Positions 11,810 through 23,452 of a stretch of 64,000 bases of DNA are shown piece by piece (position 1 is the stretch's first letter; each line of letters starts with the position of its first letter). The DNA lies in NCBI GenBank assembly GCA_013368325.1, contig JAACJK010000163.1, positions 2,542,001 to 2,606,000 on the forward strand, read 5' to 3'. The notes under the pieces were generated by a model. It saw only the letters and a program-made list of their open reading frames with translations, had not been told where the DNA came from and ran no database searches. The translations under genes were made by a program, and so were the position numbers. The DNA is from Ephemerocybe angulata (taxonomy: Eukaryota > Basidiomycota > Agaricomycetes > Agaricales > Psathyrellaceae).

Positions 11810-12448
11810 ATGATGTTCCAAACCCTCTTCCCAATCGCCTTCCTCCTCACGTCCCTTACTTCCATTATCGCAAAAGACCTCCGTGCTTTCTCGTCTACGG
11901 GTTGTGTCGGGGCATTTTTCACCTGCCTCGCTCTTCCATCTGGCGGGTGCTGCAATAGCATTGGCTCGCCATGGGCGTCTGTAAGGCTGACCGACGGCTC
12001 CAGTGTTGCGTGAGTCTACCTTTCGACATATGCCCTGATCTCAATGTTCTTCTCAACTGATTTGAACATGGCAGTCGTACAGTCGGGTTCTCCAACGGCG
12101 GTTGTTCAGGATCTTCTGCAATTACCCTGGGCGGTGGGTGTGCTGGGTCTTCCTTCGCTCGTAAGTCATTGGCGGGGTTGACTAGCTTGACCTCTTGATT
12201 CAATGAAGGCAATATTGATCGCAAAACACACAGTGTTCTCTGCCCAGTGGATTGCCTCTGGTTCTCGCATCGCAGGACGGGTTTCCTCCCCGGCGCCTGA
12301 GGGCGAGTGCTCTGAGCCTACGGGGTTCGGATTTATTGATGAGTCCGGGGACATTTTCGAGGGAGAAATTAGGGAGGATAGGAAGGAGGAGATCATCGCT
12401 GCCGTGATTGCGAACGACCAGGAGGCTGTCAAAGCAGCTTTACGCTGA
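11810..12448 (+). CDS. Small secreted cysteine-containing protein, 166 aa
   Basis: Three exons (11810-12009, 12075-12160, 12234-12448) give a continuous frame. Residues 1-21 form a typical signal peptide (FPIAFLLTSLTSIIA then a polar KDL). The next ~75 residues hold seven or more Cys, including GCCNS, and are rich in Gly and Ser (GFSNGGCSGSS). The C-terminal ~70 residues are acidic to mixed (DESGDIFEGEIRED). An acceptor 25 bp earlier in the third exon would give a shorter protein, but the chosen one gives better coding sequence and length. It could be an extracellular or effector-like protein. No known domain was recognised. It sits directly beside the long palindrome. Confidence 0.65.
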
Positions 12449-12605
12449 GAGGTACTTGCCCAAGCCCAGTCACTAAGGTTCCGTCCAACTGGCACCTCGG
12501 ACAGTCGCCCTCGGTTGGGATGGGGGCCTCGTGAATCCGGCGAGCTGCCCGTCCGCTGGAGATCACGAGGGCCGGCGTTCAGCTTTGGACCATGTCGGCC
12601 TAAAA

Positions 12606-12627
12606 CCACCACCACCACCACCACCAC
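12606..12627 (+). repeat. (CCA)n microsatellite
   Basis: About seven CCA units lie just outside the left arm of the long inverted repeat. Confidence 0.9.
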
Positions 12628-12664
12628 AGCGCCGTCTGATCGAGTTGACCATGCGAATACTGTT

Positions 12665-13395
12665 GGAGTCGAAACGAGATCTGTATGGTAGGACTCGAGT
12701 AAAACTCCCGAACGGTCGAGATCTGTAGGACTCGGACAAAAACTGTACGACTGGGCACCGCCTGCCCCGCCCTGATCCCGCCCTTGCCGAGCGCTGCCGG
12801 GCCAACATGTGATTAGAATTTCCCTTCTGGGGTACGCGTTGAAGCGCACGCGTATGAGTCTGCCACAATATATCTTCTTGCCTTTCTACCACAACCTTAG
12901 TCGTGTTCCCCACCGCACTTGAGAAAGCTCTTAAGCCTTCTCCGCACCTTTCTGCGTCTGAAACTGATGCCTACATCTCACATGTGAGTACTATTCAACT
13001 AAAATACTAGTTTACAATGCTACAGTAGCAGTCCAACCCCTATGGTGATTTCTACCTTCCTGACCCCACTGGAAACCTGTATACCTAGGCCTAAGGAAAG
13101 AAAACCACGTATACATGCATATCCCTATGTATTCTATAATGTAGACTGGTTTTTGCGACCTTCCAAAGTCCTGAACACACAAGGGAAAGGTAGAGAGTTC
13201 GTGCATGTTGCGGCGCTTAAGGTCACAGCCACGCGCCCACGATTGATACAGCCACAGGCCGCGTGTTCCAAATCAGGAAGCCGGGCGGCGCGGCAGCGGT
13301 GCAAGGCGCGTGTGGGACTGGTCCTGTCGTGCAAATTGTGTAGGACTCGGTTTCTTTACCCAGTCCAACCGTACATATCTCGCCTAGACTCATAC
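12665..13395 (+). repeat. Left arm of 731-bp inverted repeat
   Basis: The arm pairs base for base with 13439-14169 (paired coordinates sum to 26834). All ORFs in one arm reappear unchanged on the opposite strand of the other, so identity looks complete. Pairing stops at 12664/14170. Neither arm contains a recognisable gene. No target-site duplication was seen at the outer ends. Confidence 0.9.
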
Positions 13396-13438
13396 GCGGG
13401 TTCGGCTTTGTGATACAGCATACTTTTGGATATCAACA
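13396..13438. other. 43-bp spacer of the inverted repeat
   Basis: Unique sequence between the arms. A 10-bp stretch at the left junction (CATACGCGGG, 13391-13400) reappears inverted at the right outer edge (14169-14178), which may mark a recombination junction. Confidence 0.8.
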
Positions 13439-14169
13439 GTATGAGTCTAGGCGAGATATGTACGGTTGGACTGGGTAAAGAAACCGAGTCCTACACAATT
13501 TGCACGACAGGACCAGTCCCACACGCGCCTTGCACCGCTGCCGCGCCGCCCGGCTTCCTGATTTGGAACACGCGGCCTGTGGCTGTATCAATCGTGGGCG
13601 CGTGGCTGTGACCTTAAGCGCCGCAACATGCACGAACTCTCTACCTTTCCCTTGTGTGTTCAGGACTTTGGAAGGTCGCAAAAACCAGTCTACATTATAG
13701 AATACATAGGGATATGCATGTATACGTGGTTTTCTTTCCTTAGGCCTAGGTATACAGGTTTCCAGTGGGGTCAGGAAGGTAGAAATCACCATAGGGGTTG
13801 GACTGCTACTGTAGCATTGTAAACTAGTATTTTAGTTGAATAGTACTCACATGTGAGATGTAGGCATCAGTTTCAGACGCAGAAAGGTGCGGAGAAGGCT
13901 TAAGAGCTTTCTCAAGTGCGGTGGGGAACACGACTAAGGTTGTGGTAGAAAGGCAAGAAGATATATTGTGGCAGACTCATACGCGTGCGCTTCAACGCGT
14001 ACCCCAGAAGGGAAATTCTAATCACATGTTGGCCCGGCAGCGCTCGGCAAGGGCGGGATCAGGGCGGGGCAGGCGGTGCCCAGTCGTACAGTTTTTGTCC
14101 GAGTCCTACAGATCTCGACCGTTCGGGAGTTTTACTCGAGTCCTACCATACAGATCTCGTTTCGACTCC
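13439..14169 (-). repeat. Right arm of 731-bp inverted repeat
   Basis: Reverse complement of 12665-13395. If transcribed through, the two arms would form a very long hairpin RNA. Confidence 0.9.
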
Positions 14170-14297
14170 CCGCGTATGGGCCACTGTAACACCCAATGTA
14201 TAAATAGTCACATAGATACCCAAAATAGTCCGTTCAAAATCCCAAACGCACACAATGTACTGGTCCACGATCATGGGTATTGCGGTTCCTGCCTCGC

Positions 14298-15829
14298 TCA
14301 TTCCTCCCCAGCCCAAACCCAGCCTTCCCTATCACCCATATAGCCCCAGTAGACAACGGCCACACAGATCCAGAACGCCTTCTCCACCCCAACAGTCCTC
14401 AGCTCATCCTCCCTGATCTCCAGGATCCCCGACGATGAATACACCGTAAGGTACGGGGTGGTATCAGTGAAGGTCAACAGTGGCTGTGGTAGTGGTGTGG
14501 CTAGCAGGGAGGCCGAGGAAAACGATGTCTGTGTCTGCGTACGGTTGAGATGAGGAGGCTGCGGTTGGTATTGCGATGGGTGATGTGCAGGGGGCTGCGT
14601 TTGTGAAGAGTACGATGCCGCTGTGGGCGTCGTAGGAGATTCAGCCCTCTTCAAAGTTGATGTTGGGGATAAGGTAGAGGAGAGGGTCTGCGTTGAACCG
14701 TTGCAAGGAGGGGGTGCGCTTCCGTACGAGTTGTGAGAGAATTTAGGTGCAGGTGGGATTCGGGTTAATGTGAAGGACGTCCCCGTCGTCGCGCTGGACG
14801 TTTGATTTTTAAGCAAGCTGAGGGCTTTGTTGAATATTGAGCTGAGGGCAGAGACTGCGCCGTTATTCCCAGTTGTGGAAGGTGCCGTGTGAGTAATGGG
14901 GTGAAGCGGGTTGGCTCCGGGGAGTTGTTGGGCGGGATAGAGGGCGGCAGATGCTTCCATGGGAGCGAGGATGAATTCAGTGATTTCAGAAGGGAGTTGC
15001 AGAGGTGGGGGTGGGACGACTGCTCTTCGCTTTCCTCCTGCAACCGAAGACGGGGTTTGAAGACGGCATAACGAAGGTTTAGCGCCGGGCAGCGCAGTCA
15101 ATGAGACTGACGACAGAAGGTCGGTGGTAGACTCCAGCGGGGAAATGAGCTGTGCTGACGACGACTCTGGGGGTATTGCGGGGCCTTCCGTTGCTTCGGA
15201 TATCAAGAGAGAAGGTGGAACTATGTCGCGACTCTTCGGGACCCCGATCTGGGGAGTCGTAGCAACTGTGGAGTGCGAGTTCGCCAACAGATCTATGCTA
15301 GCCGAGCGCAGAGAATTTGGAATAGCTATTGGGGACATGGGAGGTGGTGTTGGAGGGTAGGAGTGAACGCTGCTTCCAGTGCTAGACGCACTATCTGAGT
15401 AACCATGCCCCAGAGCCGGAGCCACAAGGTTCGGCGCAGGGGTCAGAGGTATGGCGTTGGTTCGACATCGAAAGCTTAGGCAACCTTCCTCCACATAATA
15501 TGGGCTTGTACGCGGAATGGGTTTTAGAGGAATATGCATCCCTTCAGGGAATTGTGGGCTTCGTAGTCGGATGTACCATCCTTGGCGTCGAGTACTGATG
15601 GGTCGAAGTACAGTCCAGAGAACTTCTCGTGTAGGTGTGTGGATGAGATGTAGGATAATCTGGTCTGGGGTAAGGTATCTTTCCTATTCTTCTTTTAAGT
15701 TAAATGGGCGTGACGAACGTGGTAAAAGCTCACCGTGTGCCAAATGACCGTTGACGGCGAAGATTCCAGCGCAATTGTTATTCGAAAGTCTTCCAACACG
15801 TCCGAGCTAGTGTATAGATTTAGCTCCAT
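14298..15829 (-). CDS. Pro/Ser/Thr-rich protein with conserved ends, 485 aa
   Basis: There are two exons (15734-15829 and 14298-15659) with a 74-bp intron. The ATG at 15829 has a good context (gccATGG). The first ~110 residues look folded (ELNLYTSSDVLEDFRI, REVLWTVLRPIS, GWYIRLRSPQFPEG). The middle ~310 residues are low complexity. The last ~65 residues are again structured, ending with ILEIREDELRTVGVEKAFWI, YWGY and DREGW. Structured ends around a disordered linker suggest a scaffold or adaptor. No family was recognised. Confidence 0.65.
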
Positions 15830-16133
15830 GGCTACCCCGAGATCCTTAGATAGCTCACGTTTTGACAAGATATCGCGTTACACCTAGGCCACGAAACGCG
15901 GTTGCGCGAGCATCTTGACCTGAGCTTGAGTAGGAATAAGTATGAGAAGATGATGCTGACGATGCAGTCGAAGAAGCTGAGTCTGATGAAGCGTGTGCCA
16001 TCGTCGCCGATGTGGGCATCGGCGCTGTCGAAACCGCCGAGGAAGCAGCCATGCTCAACGACTTGAGCGATGATGAGCGTTGAATTGAAAGCCGGAGGGT
16101 TTCCCCTCGTGAGATCGTCTTGGTGGTTGCCAA

Positions 16134-16865
16134 CAAGAGGCGCCAGATCCACCGATCCTGGATACTGATTGGAGGAAAAATGATGGCAACATGGAACTTT
16201 CCGAATTTCGGCAGCCCTTCGGCATCATCATCTGGCCTTTGGCTGCATGAGCCCTACAGAGCCTGCACAGAGCTTTCTGAACCGTTCAAAGGTACATAAG
16301 CCCTCAAATATCTATGATATGGTATGCCGAGCACATTTAATGCCTTAAAGTAGCACCAGTAGGTGCGCACATAGAGATTGGTGTTTACCTTGAAGCACCA
16401 TTCACTCTATGACTTCGTGACTCTGCAATGAGGCCATTGAGGGGTTGGAGTATACTATAACCGCTGTGTATGGGTGTTCCAGGTAGCGTTTAGCCAAATT
16501 TTACCATTGAAAGTAAATCCTGGAAAGACTTCAGCTGGGCTCAAGGTAAGCTTAGCCGTAAGCCAGAGACTTGGTCTGGAGCTTAGAGAAATCGAATTCA
16601 GTAGTCTGAAGCTTGTCATATACCCGTACCAACTTCAGAAATCCTTACGCAGATACGTTTTAATGACTTGGTGGCCTGTATCTCGTTTCTTCAAGCCTGA
16701 ACGCGGGACGGGTGCAACATTGGTGTTAATAATGCCGTCGGAACCCAATCGCGGCAGACGACGGCTTAGGCAAACATGGCACGCAAATTTCCGTATTTGG
16801 GGGAGGGGGGGAGGGGGACCTCCCGTGGGAAATGGTGCCAGGATCGGTGGATCTGGCGCCTCTTG
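16134..16865. repeat. 28-bp perfect inverted repeat, 676 bp apart
   Basis: The arms are 16134-16161 and 16838-16865, sharing the core GGCGCCAGATCCACCGATCC. In one direction both read as QEAPDPPIL, so they may be inverted fragments of one coding repeat rather than transposon ends. Confidence 0.8.
16799..16817 (+). other. G-rich tract, possible G-quadruplex
   Basis: The order G5-A-G7-A-G5 fits a four-stranded structure if the central run is split. It lies just inside the right arm of the 28-bp inverted repeat. Confidence 0.5.
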
Positions 16866-17753
16866 GTTGCCAAGCCATTTTTGACGTTGATCCGGTATGC
16901 CGATGATGTGCCGATATAATCGTCTCACGCTCTTGGTATAAGCGCCCGCAAACAACTTTGCCCGGACCTCCACTTCTGTGGGCAAACCCAGGTCTTTGTT
17001 CAGCGAGGTAGGTATATAAATGCTTCTGGAGATCTAATTAGGTTCTTCTGGGAAGGCAGTTCTATTCCGATCGTCGTGAGGTCCCTAGAAGGTGAGAGTG
17101 CTCAACAGAGCCAGCGCTCTGGGACGTCTTCAGCTTACCCTCCAGAGAGTAATAGCTTGGGGTAAAGGCATATGACTGCATTTTTTGGGGTGACTGAGGA
17201 TGGGAGCACTTATAATACCTGAAAGGAGTCATTGAGATTAGTTTACTACGAGCTCGTGAGCTCTACCACATCCACGAGGTCTGTCAAGAACGAAGGATGA
17301 GACAAGAAAGACCTACTAACCAATGGCATTGAGTTGAGGAATATGCTACCTCCTCCCCACACAGTAGATATCTCGAGTGTACCACACATTCATTCACGCT
17401 CTTACTAGACGCTACGGCATTCAACCGGCATCATGGATTAAGCACAAGCATTGCAAGGGACTTCTCTTCTGCGAATTCAAGTATTCTGGTCTATTTTACT
17501 CGCGCCTAATACTTGTTTAAGTCGACATCTTTTGACCTGCAGAGTTTTGGTGTTGTGCTGGATCAGGCTGGATCCCAGCTGAACGGAAGCCTTTTTGCCT
17601 CCGGCCGAGGACCCTGATCGGAACAGCGCCACGGTCGCACGTTTTTGCCCTTGCCGCCGGATGACGGCGTCGACGCGTTCAACCCGACCACGACGACTGG
17701 ACGATTTTGGAGCTACATCTACCGCAGGACGTAGCTCAACTTGTCAGAAACTC

Positions 17754-20305
17754 ATGTCTCGACCATCCGGCACATACAATGCTCTCTGCGTTCTGTACTC
17801 TCTCTCCCAGGTGCTCGGACATGCTGCGAAGCACCGAGCTGCACAAGCATCACATACGGCGGCCGGTGGTGCTATCAAGGTTGTTCTAGATGCTGCAACA
17901 AGGACGAGTGCTTCAACGGCACCACCATCTTCAACGATCGCCAGTGCAGAACCTAGCACATCCAAACCAGTAGCAGCCGAACTGCGAAGGGTGAAGCAAC
18001 GCCGAGAACGCGAAATCGAAGACGAAGAGTTTCGGAAGGTCCTCAATACGCGTTGGGAGGATCGGAACCCTCAAGAAAGTCGTGTATCTAAACCATTTAA
18101 CTTTCATTTGAACATGGGGAGCGAGAATTCTGGGACCAGCGGGACGCTCAACGGTTTTATTCGAACCAACGACCTGACATCGGATGTCGTGGAGGTGGAA
18201 GGAGAGGTTCAATTCAAAATGCAATTGAAAGTCCCTCAAGAGGTACGTCTCGTTATCAGAGCGACATGGAAAGTGCTGAATTGCTCTGGGGCTTAGATGG
18301 CCCTTGAACCCATAGTACCTCAGGAATCAGCAAAAGTGGACGAGCCCATTCCACCTTATCCGACGCTCGAAAGTCCAGCGGAAGCCTTTCAAGAACCTAC
18401 TACCCTTGCACCATCGACCTTTACCACTCCACCACCTTCACCTCCAACGACAGACACTACAACAGAAACCTCGCCATTGCTCATCCCTGCTACTAACGAT
18501 ACGACTGAAATAATCACTAATCAACGACCTCTTCGAACGCTCCAATCGTCCAAGGTTCCTTCTTCTCGTATTGGGAGGCTTTTCCACTACGGAGGGCTTG
18601 CCGCCTCTCTCTCATACGGTGCAGCTGCCGAGCTTATTCGTCGAGGGACTGGAACAACGGACGAAGGTACGCATTATTATTCGTTTAGATTTTTTTCTAT
18701 CGCTTACTTGTTGTAGCTAGCAGTTCGCTCATGCTGACAGAGGCAAATGTGAAGCGTCTCGTCGGAAAACTGAGCCAGATGCGTGGAGCAGCGCTGAAGC
18801 TGGGTCAGTTCATGAGCATACAAGGTTCGTGCCGCGTCTGTGTTCGCTTGTCTCTCTAATTGACGGTACGCCAGACACTCACGTCTTGCCACCCGAGCTC
18901 GATGAAATCTTCAGACGCGTGCAAGACGGCGCGCATTACATGCCAGATTGGCAGATGGAGGTCGGTCTGCTGCGGATTCCCACTTTTCCCCATGCTCATG
19001 CCTTTCCCAGAAAGTCCTTTCGACCTCCTTCGGGCCTAACTGGTGCAACCCAGACAAACCTGACGAGACTGTGTTCCTGTCCTTCGATCGCGTACCCTTC
19101 GCGGCCGCATCAATAGGCCAAGTTCACCGCGCTGTTTTAGCACCCAGACACCTTCCGCCTGGCGTTGGAGGTAATCAAATTTCGCTTGTTCCTGACGCAC
19201 CCACTAAAGCCATGCAGACCCAGAGTACGGACTGGAAGTCGCAGTGAAAGTGCAATTTCCCAACATTGCCAACTCGATAACGAGCGACCTCGGCTACGTC
19301 AAGATGCTGCTCACCGCCGGACGACTCCTTCCAAAGGGCCTCTTCCTCGACCGTACCATAGAAGTCATGTCCGCCGAACTCGCTGATGAGTGCTCCTACA
19401 CGCGCGAAGCATCCTTCCTTCAGAAATTTGCGTCGCCCGAGTACCTTGGTGCGGACCCGCGATTCAAGGTCCCGTGGGTGTGGCAGGGTAGTTCAGATAC
19501 GGTGCTCGTGATGGAAAGGGTTGGAGGTGTGGGCGTGGGCGACGTGAGCAGTGGAGAGATCGGGGAAAGACTGAGCCAGGAGGACAGGAACTCGATCGCG
19601 GAAGGGATTGTGGAGCTGTGTTTGAAGGAGCTCTTTGAGTTCAGGACGATGCAAACGGATCCCAATTGGACAAACTTTTTGTGGAATGCAGAGACGAGGC
19701 AGGTGAGTGTCGTCTATGAACACTTACACAAGGGCAGTTGATCTCATGACATGTTGTTCCTTAGATCGAGCTGGTGGACTTCGGGGCTACGCGGACGTAT
19801 TCGAAGCAATTTATGGATGGCTGGTTGAGCCTCCTGCAAGCCGCTGCTTCGGGCAACAAGGAGGCGTCCGTTGAGTGGAGCATTAAACTTGGATACCTCA
19901 CTGGAAAAGAGAACGAGGTAAGTCTTGAATGAACGTGCAGGCGAGATGTGACGCCTGACGACATTTCAGATAATGGTCAACGCACACGTCCATTCAATGA
20001 CCCTCCTCGCCACCCCCTTCCGCACCGACACCCCGCAGCCATTCTCGTTTGGCCCCACTAGCCAGTGGGCTCAAATAACTAAGGAGATTCGAGATCAGAT
20101 TCCTATTATGCTGGCGCATAGGCTGACGCCGCCCCCGAGGGAGACATATAGCTTGAACAGGAAGCTGAGCGGCGCATTTTTATTGGCGTCGAGGTTAGGG
20201 GCGGAAGTGAATACGAGGAGGGTTTGGGAGAAGGTTGTTGGCTCGTATAAATTCGGGCCCATCCAATCGAAGGTCGGGGAGAACGGGCTGGAGGATGTTG
20301 ATTAG
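17754..20305 (+). CDS. coq8: Coq8/ADCK3-type atypical kinase, 728 aa
   Basis: This is the ABC1/ADCK (UbiB) family kinase-like ATPase that supports coenzyme Q synthesis on the matrix side of the inner mitochondrial membrane. Eight exons: 17754-18242, 18297-18666, 18717-18824, 18875-18960, 19011-19170, 19218-19702, 19765-19917, 19970-20305. The family's KxGQ motif is seen as ALKLGQ near residue 314. The Ala-rich loop is AAASIGQ near 382. VAVKVQFPN carries the nucleotide-contacting Lys. DPNWTNFL and LVDFGATR are the catalytic Asn and the DFG-like motif. The start was chosen at MSRPSGTYN, giving the usual AKHRAAQA helix; a longer in-frame N-terminus without ATG is less likely. All key motifs are intact. 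Confidence 0.92.
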
Positions 20306-20516
20306 ACAGGCCAACCGTCAGATAGGTCATGGGGCAGTCCTTTACTGGCACCATCACAAAAATAGGCGCCGAACGAGGAGTGTGACGAACACACCTTTGC
20401 CGCGTGTGTGATTCATATTGTGCGATATGACATCAGGCACTCACGCCTGTGTCTTTACGGTCTTATCGTCGTTGCTCATTCATTGTCTTCTCTTCTGAAT
20501 CCCCCCTCTACTCAAC

Positions 20517-23054
20517 ATGGTTGCGCCCGCCGTTCAAATTGCTGACAAGCTTGATCTAGAGTTCCTAAGCAAGATGAACATGCCAAGCGCTGGCCATGGC
20601 CACGCCTCGGTCCGTTCGAACAAGCACAATCAGGGTCATCGACCGGACTTGTTATCTGAGCATTGGACGCCAGAGGGAGGAGGAGAGATTGAGAGGGTTG
20701 CGTCCTTCAGCAGCTCTATTTTCTCGTTTACCTTCGAACCTCCCACGCCCATCGTCACCAACATTTGTAAGTGACGCCGGTACTTTATGTGGAAAGATCG
20801 TCGTCGACGTGTGACCTTGGACATTGTGGTGGAACTGAGTGCAGATTTGAACAGCCTCAACATTCAGAACCACAGCACCGTCAGCGTAGGGCACATCGAG
20901 AATGGCGTATTGGGTGACAACTACGGTGAGTAGTACTCAATTCATGCAACTGCTGTCTATGACCAGCGATCGAATGTATTGAGTTAACGTTGATCAACAT
21001 TCAGGGCACATTACTCAACAGGGCAGCAACGAATCGGAAAGGGAATCTTTCAAAGGTGCTATCAAAAGTATGTACTTCCCTGTTGTGATAAACTTGGTGT
21101 TGACCTCGGCTTGACTTCCCTTACGCAGACTTGGTCAAGAACATGGAGTCGTCGTCTGTACACGACGCTTCCGAGCGATCCGATGCGCCCAAATGCATGC
21201 CTAATACCCGGGTCAAGGTCCAGGAAGAGATTATGAGCTGGATACACAACAGTGGTCGTAAGCAGAAGGGTATATTGTGGGTGACGGGACCGGCTGGTAC
21301 TGGGAAGAGCGCTGTACTTGGGTCCATCGCGGATACGTGCAAGACGAAAGGCCTCCTTGCCGCCAGCTTCTGCTTCTCGCCAACTCCCCACTCTGACGAA
21401 CGCACTACCAAGAAACACCTGGTTGCAACGCTGGCCTACCAACTTCAGGAGCACGAAGGTTTGCCCGACGTCCGAAGACGCATCCTTTCATCGATCGATC
21501 GCCGCCCTGCCATATTCACGAAGAACCTGAAAGAGCAGTTCAGTGAACTCATCTTAAACCCTCTTCGCGAAATCAAGCAACGAGGTCCTGGAGGATCAGG
21601 GGGAGCGGTGGTACCCAAAGTCATAGTGATTGATGGCTTGGACGAGTGCGTAGCCGAGCAATACTGCGACTCCACGGGTGACCTACGAGCTGCGGCTCGC
21701 CCGAAGGAGGACGATCAGAGGGAGATACTGTCTGTCCTACTTCGCGCCGCGAAGGACAACACCTTTCCTTTCTGTATTCTCCTCGGCAGCCGCCCCGAAA
21801 ACGCCATCCGACATTTTTTCACCTCCCCTGACGCTCAAGGTGTGACTCGGGAACTTTTCCTCGGCGAGCAATACGACCCCGACGCCGATATCACCCTATT
21901 CTACGAGACGAAGCTTTCGGTCGTCCGTGAAAAGTTTGAACTTCCCGAAACATGGCCCGCCCCGCACGAGAAGACGACACTGGTGAAAAATGCCTCGGGA
22001 CAGTTCGTTTACGCAGACACGGCCATGCGAATCATCGAAGGGACGCCTAGATCCGGCTCGAACAACTCCTTCTCCCTCGGGACGCCGTGCCATCGCCTCA
22101 AGCGTATCCTGGCCTCAGGGTTGTCAGTCGAAGGATCGGAGCCACTGGAAACATTGGATGCGCTGTATACCTCGGTGCTAAGCACTTGCCCAGAACCCTC
22201 CCTTACGATGAAATGGCTACGAGCGATCCGCAGTCTCAAAGTGCTTTCGTCGGATAGTCCCAGCGGAGAAAAAGACGCGCCGCCATGGCTAGTTCGCCTC
22301 ATATTGGAGAGCTACCCAGGTGAGGAACGGCACGCTCTTGGAGCACTGGCTTCCTTGCTATACGTGCCGCCCAGCACCAAACGCTCTAGGGAGCTGGGAC
22401 ATGCCTACTCGTTCTACCACAAGGCCTTTTTAGATTTCATTCAAAGTCGCGACCGCTGCGGAGGCTTGTACGTCTCCACGACCGAAGCTGAAGACTTTAT
22501 CAACCTCAGATACTTCCAGACTCTGAAAAATCGTAGGTCCCTTTCGCTCCTCAGTTCCATACGCTACGTACCTAAGCGCCCATAGATTTCGAACGTATCG
22601 TTACGAGGAAAGATTTCGTCTACATGCGTATGGAGTATCAATCTGGCAAGATGTTTTGTTTTTCCTCGAAGAAGGCATTCAAGGAAGCACAAGATGCCCT
22701 CCTCGCCTGCGATGTGCGACAGTGGACCTGGTTCGTTGCGCACTCTCGCTATGCATATGGCGGGCACTACATAATCCGGATGTTCTACGCGGTGCACCAG
22801 TGGGTGAGTAATATCCGATGTGGGACCTCTGACTTCCGACCACTAACCGACACTCTTGTCCTCGAATATCTCAGTGCCCATGGTACCAGCCTTGTCGCCC
22901 TGCATGCAATCATTGGAGGCAAAACATGTTGTCCGTCCTTACAGCCAGTGGCTGGAAGGTACCAACCGCTCAGCAATTATTGCAAACCCGCTTCTCCGAC
23001 GATGTTCTATACGATTTTCATCCGGCTGGTATCTCTTCCCGACGACGGTCGTAA
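20517..23054 (+). CDS. NACHT-domain STAND NTPase (NLR-like), 731 aa
   Basis: Six exons: 20517-20766, 20845-20925, 21005-21067, 21129-22532, 22586-22803, 22875-23054. Residues 1-130 carry no recognised effector domain; they include a short SVGHIENGVLGDNY stretch. The NACHT module has a Walker A GPAGTGKS near residue 185 and a Walker B IVIDGLDEC near 298. A winged-helix-like region follows. No WD40, ankyrin or TPR repeats follow; the C-terminal ~130 residues hold a YxxC/CxxC-like WCPWYQPC segment. STAND NTPases act as signal switches, and in fungi many take part in non-self recognition. This one sits directly beside the GTPase cluster. Its ligand is unknown. Confidence 0.85.
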
Positions 23055-23452
23055 TGATCAGGGTTTGAACGTTAAACTTTGGCGTATCAGAGCCTATCAG
23101 GCACCAGTTTATGAAATACAAATATTTGAAACCGACACGAAACCGGGTGGGTCTCCTATAGTCTGGCATTATGGAAAGTGACATGCACCATATAGTACTT
23201 CGCCTAAAGTGAACGTGAGGAACCGCAGGCACATAGGTAAGGGGTAAACATGCTCAAGAGGCTGCAGTGAGAGAGAACCATATTGACCGCATTCGCCAAT
23301 GCTACAAGGCCGCCGGCATGAAAGTATAGCTATGTATGGACCGAAAAATGGGAAAGAGAGTCGAAGTAAGTATCGTTCGTCCGCGATACAGGTTTCTAAC
23401 AGGGTTGTAGTAATGTTTAGTAGGCTCAACATGGCGCCATTGACGATTGTTA
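23055..23452. other. Convergent 3' intergenic region
   Basis: It separates the 3' ends of the NACHT gene (+) and GT1 (-). Nothing is recognised in it. Confidence 0.4.

Larger units (their letters stand above)
15830..17753. other. Gene-free stretch with inverted repeat and G-rich tract
   Basis: This is 1.9 kb with no supportable gene. A Ser/Ala-rich ORF on the minus strand (15855-16136) reads as an acidic frame on the other strand; neither has a convincing start or splice pattern. The stretch holds a 28-bp inverted repeat and a G-rich tract (separate entries). Confidence 0.45.

Noticed and set aside
12563..14343. Mirror-image ORFs of 60-140 codons on both strands
   Set aside because: They are the same sequence read in the two arms of the palindrome, have low-quality composition and no splice pattern or family motif.
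15855..16152. Ser/Ala-rich ORF upstream of the 14298-15829 gene
   Set aside because: The opposite strand reads as an acidic run; neither frame has a credible start or splice site.
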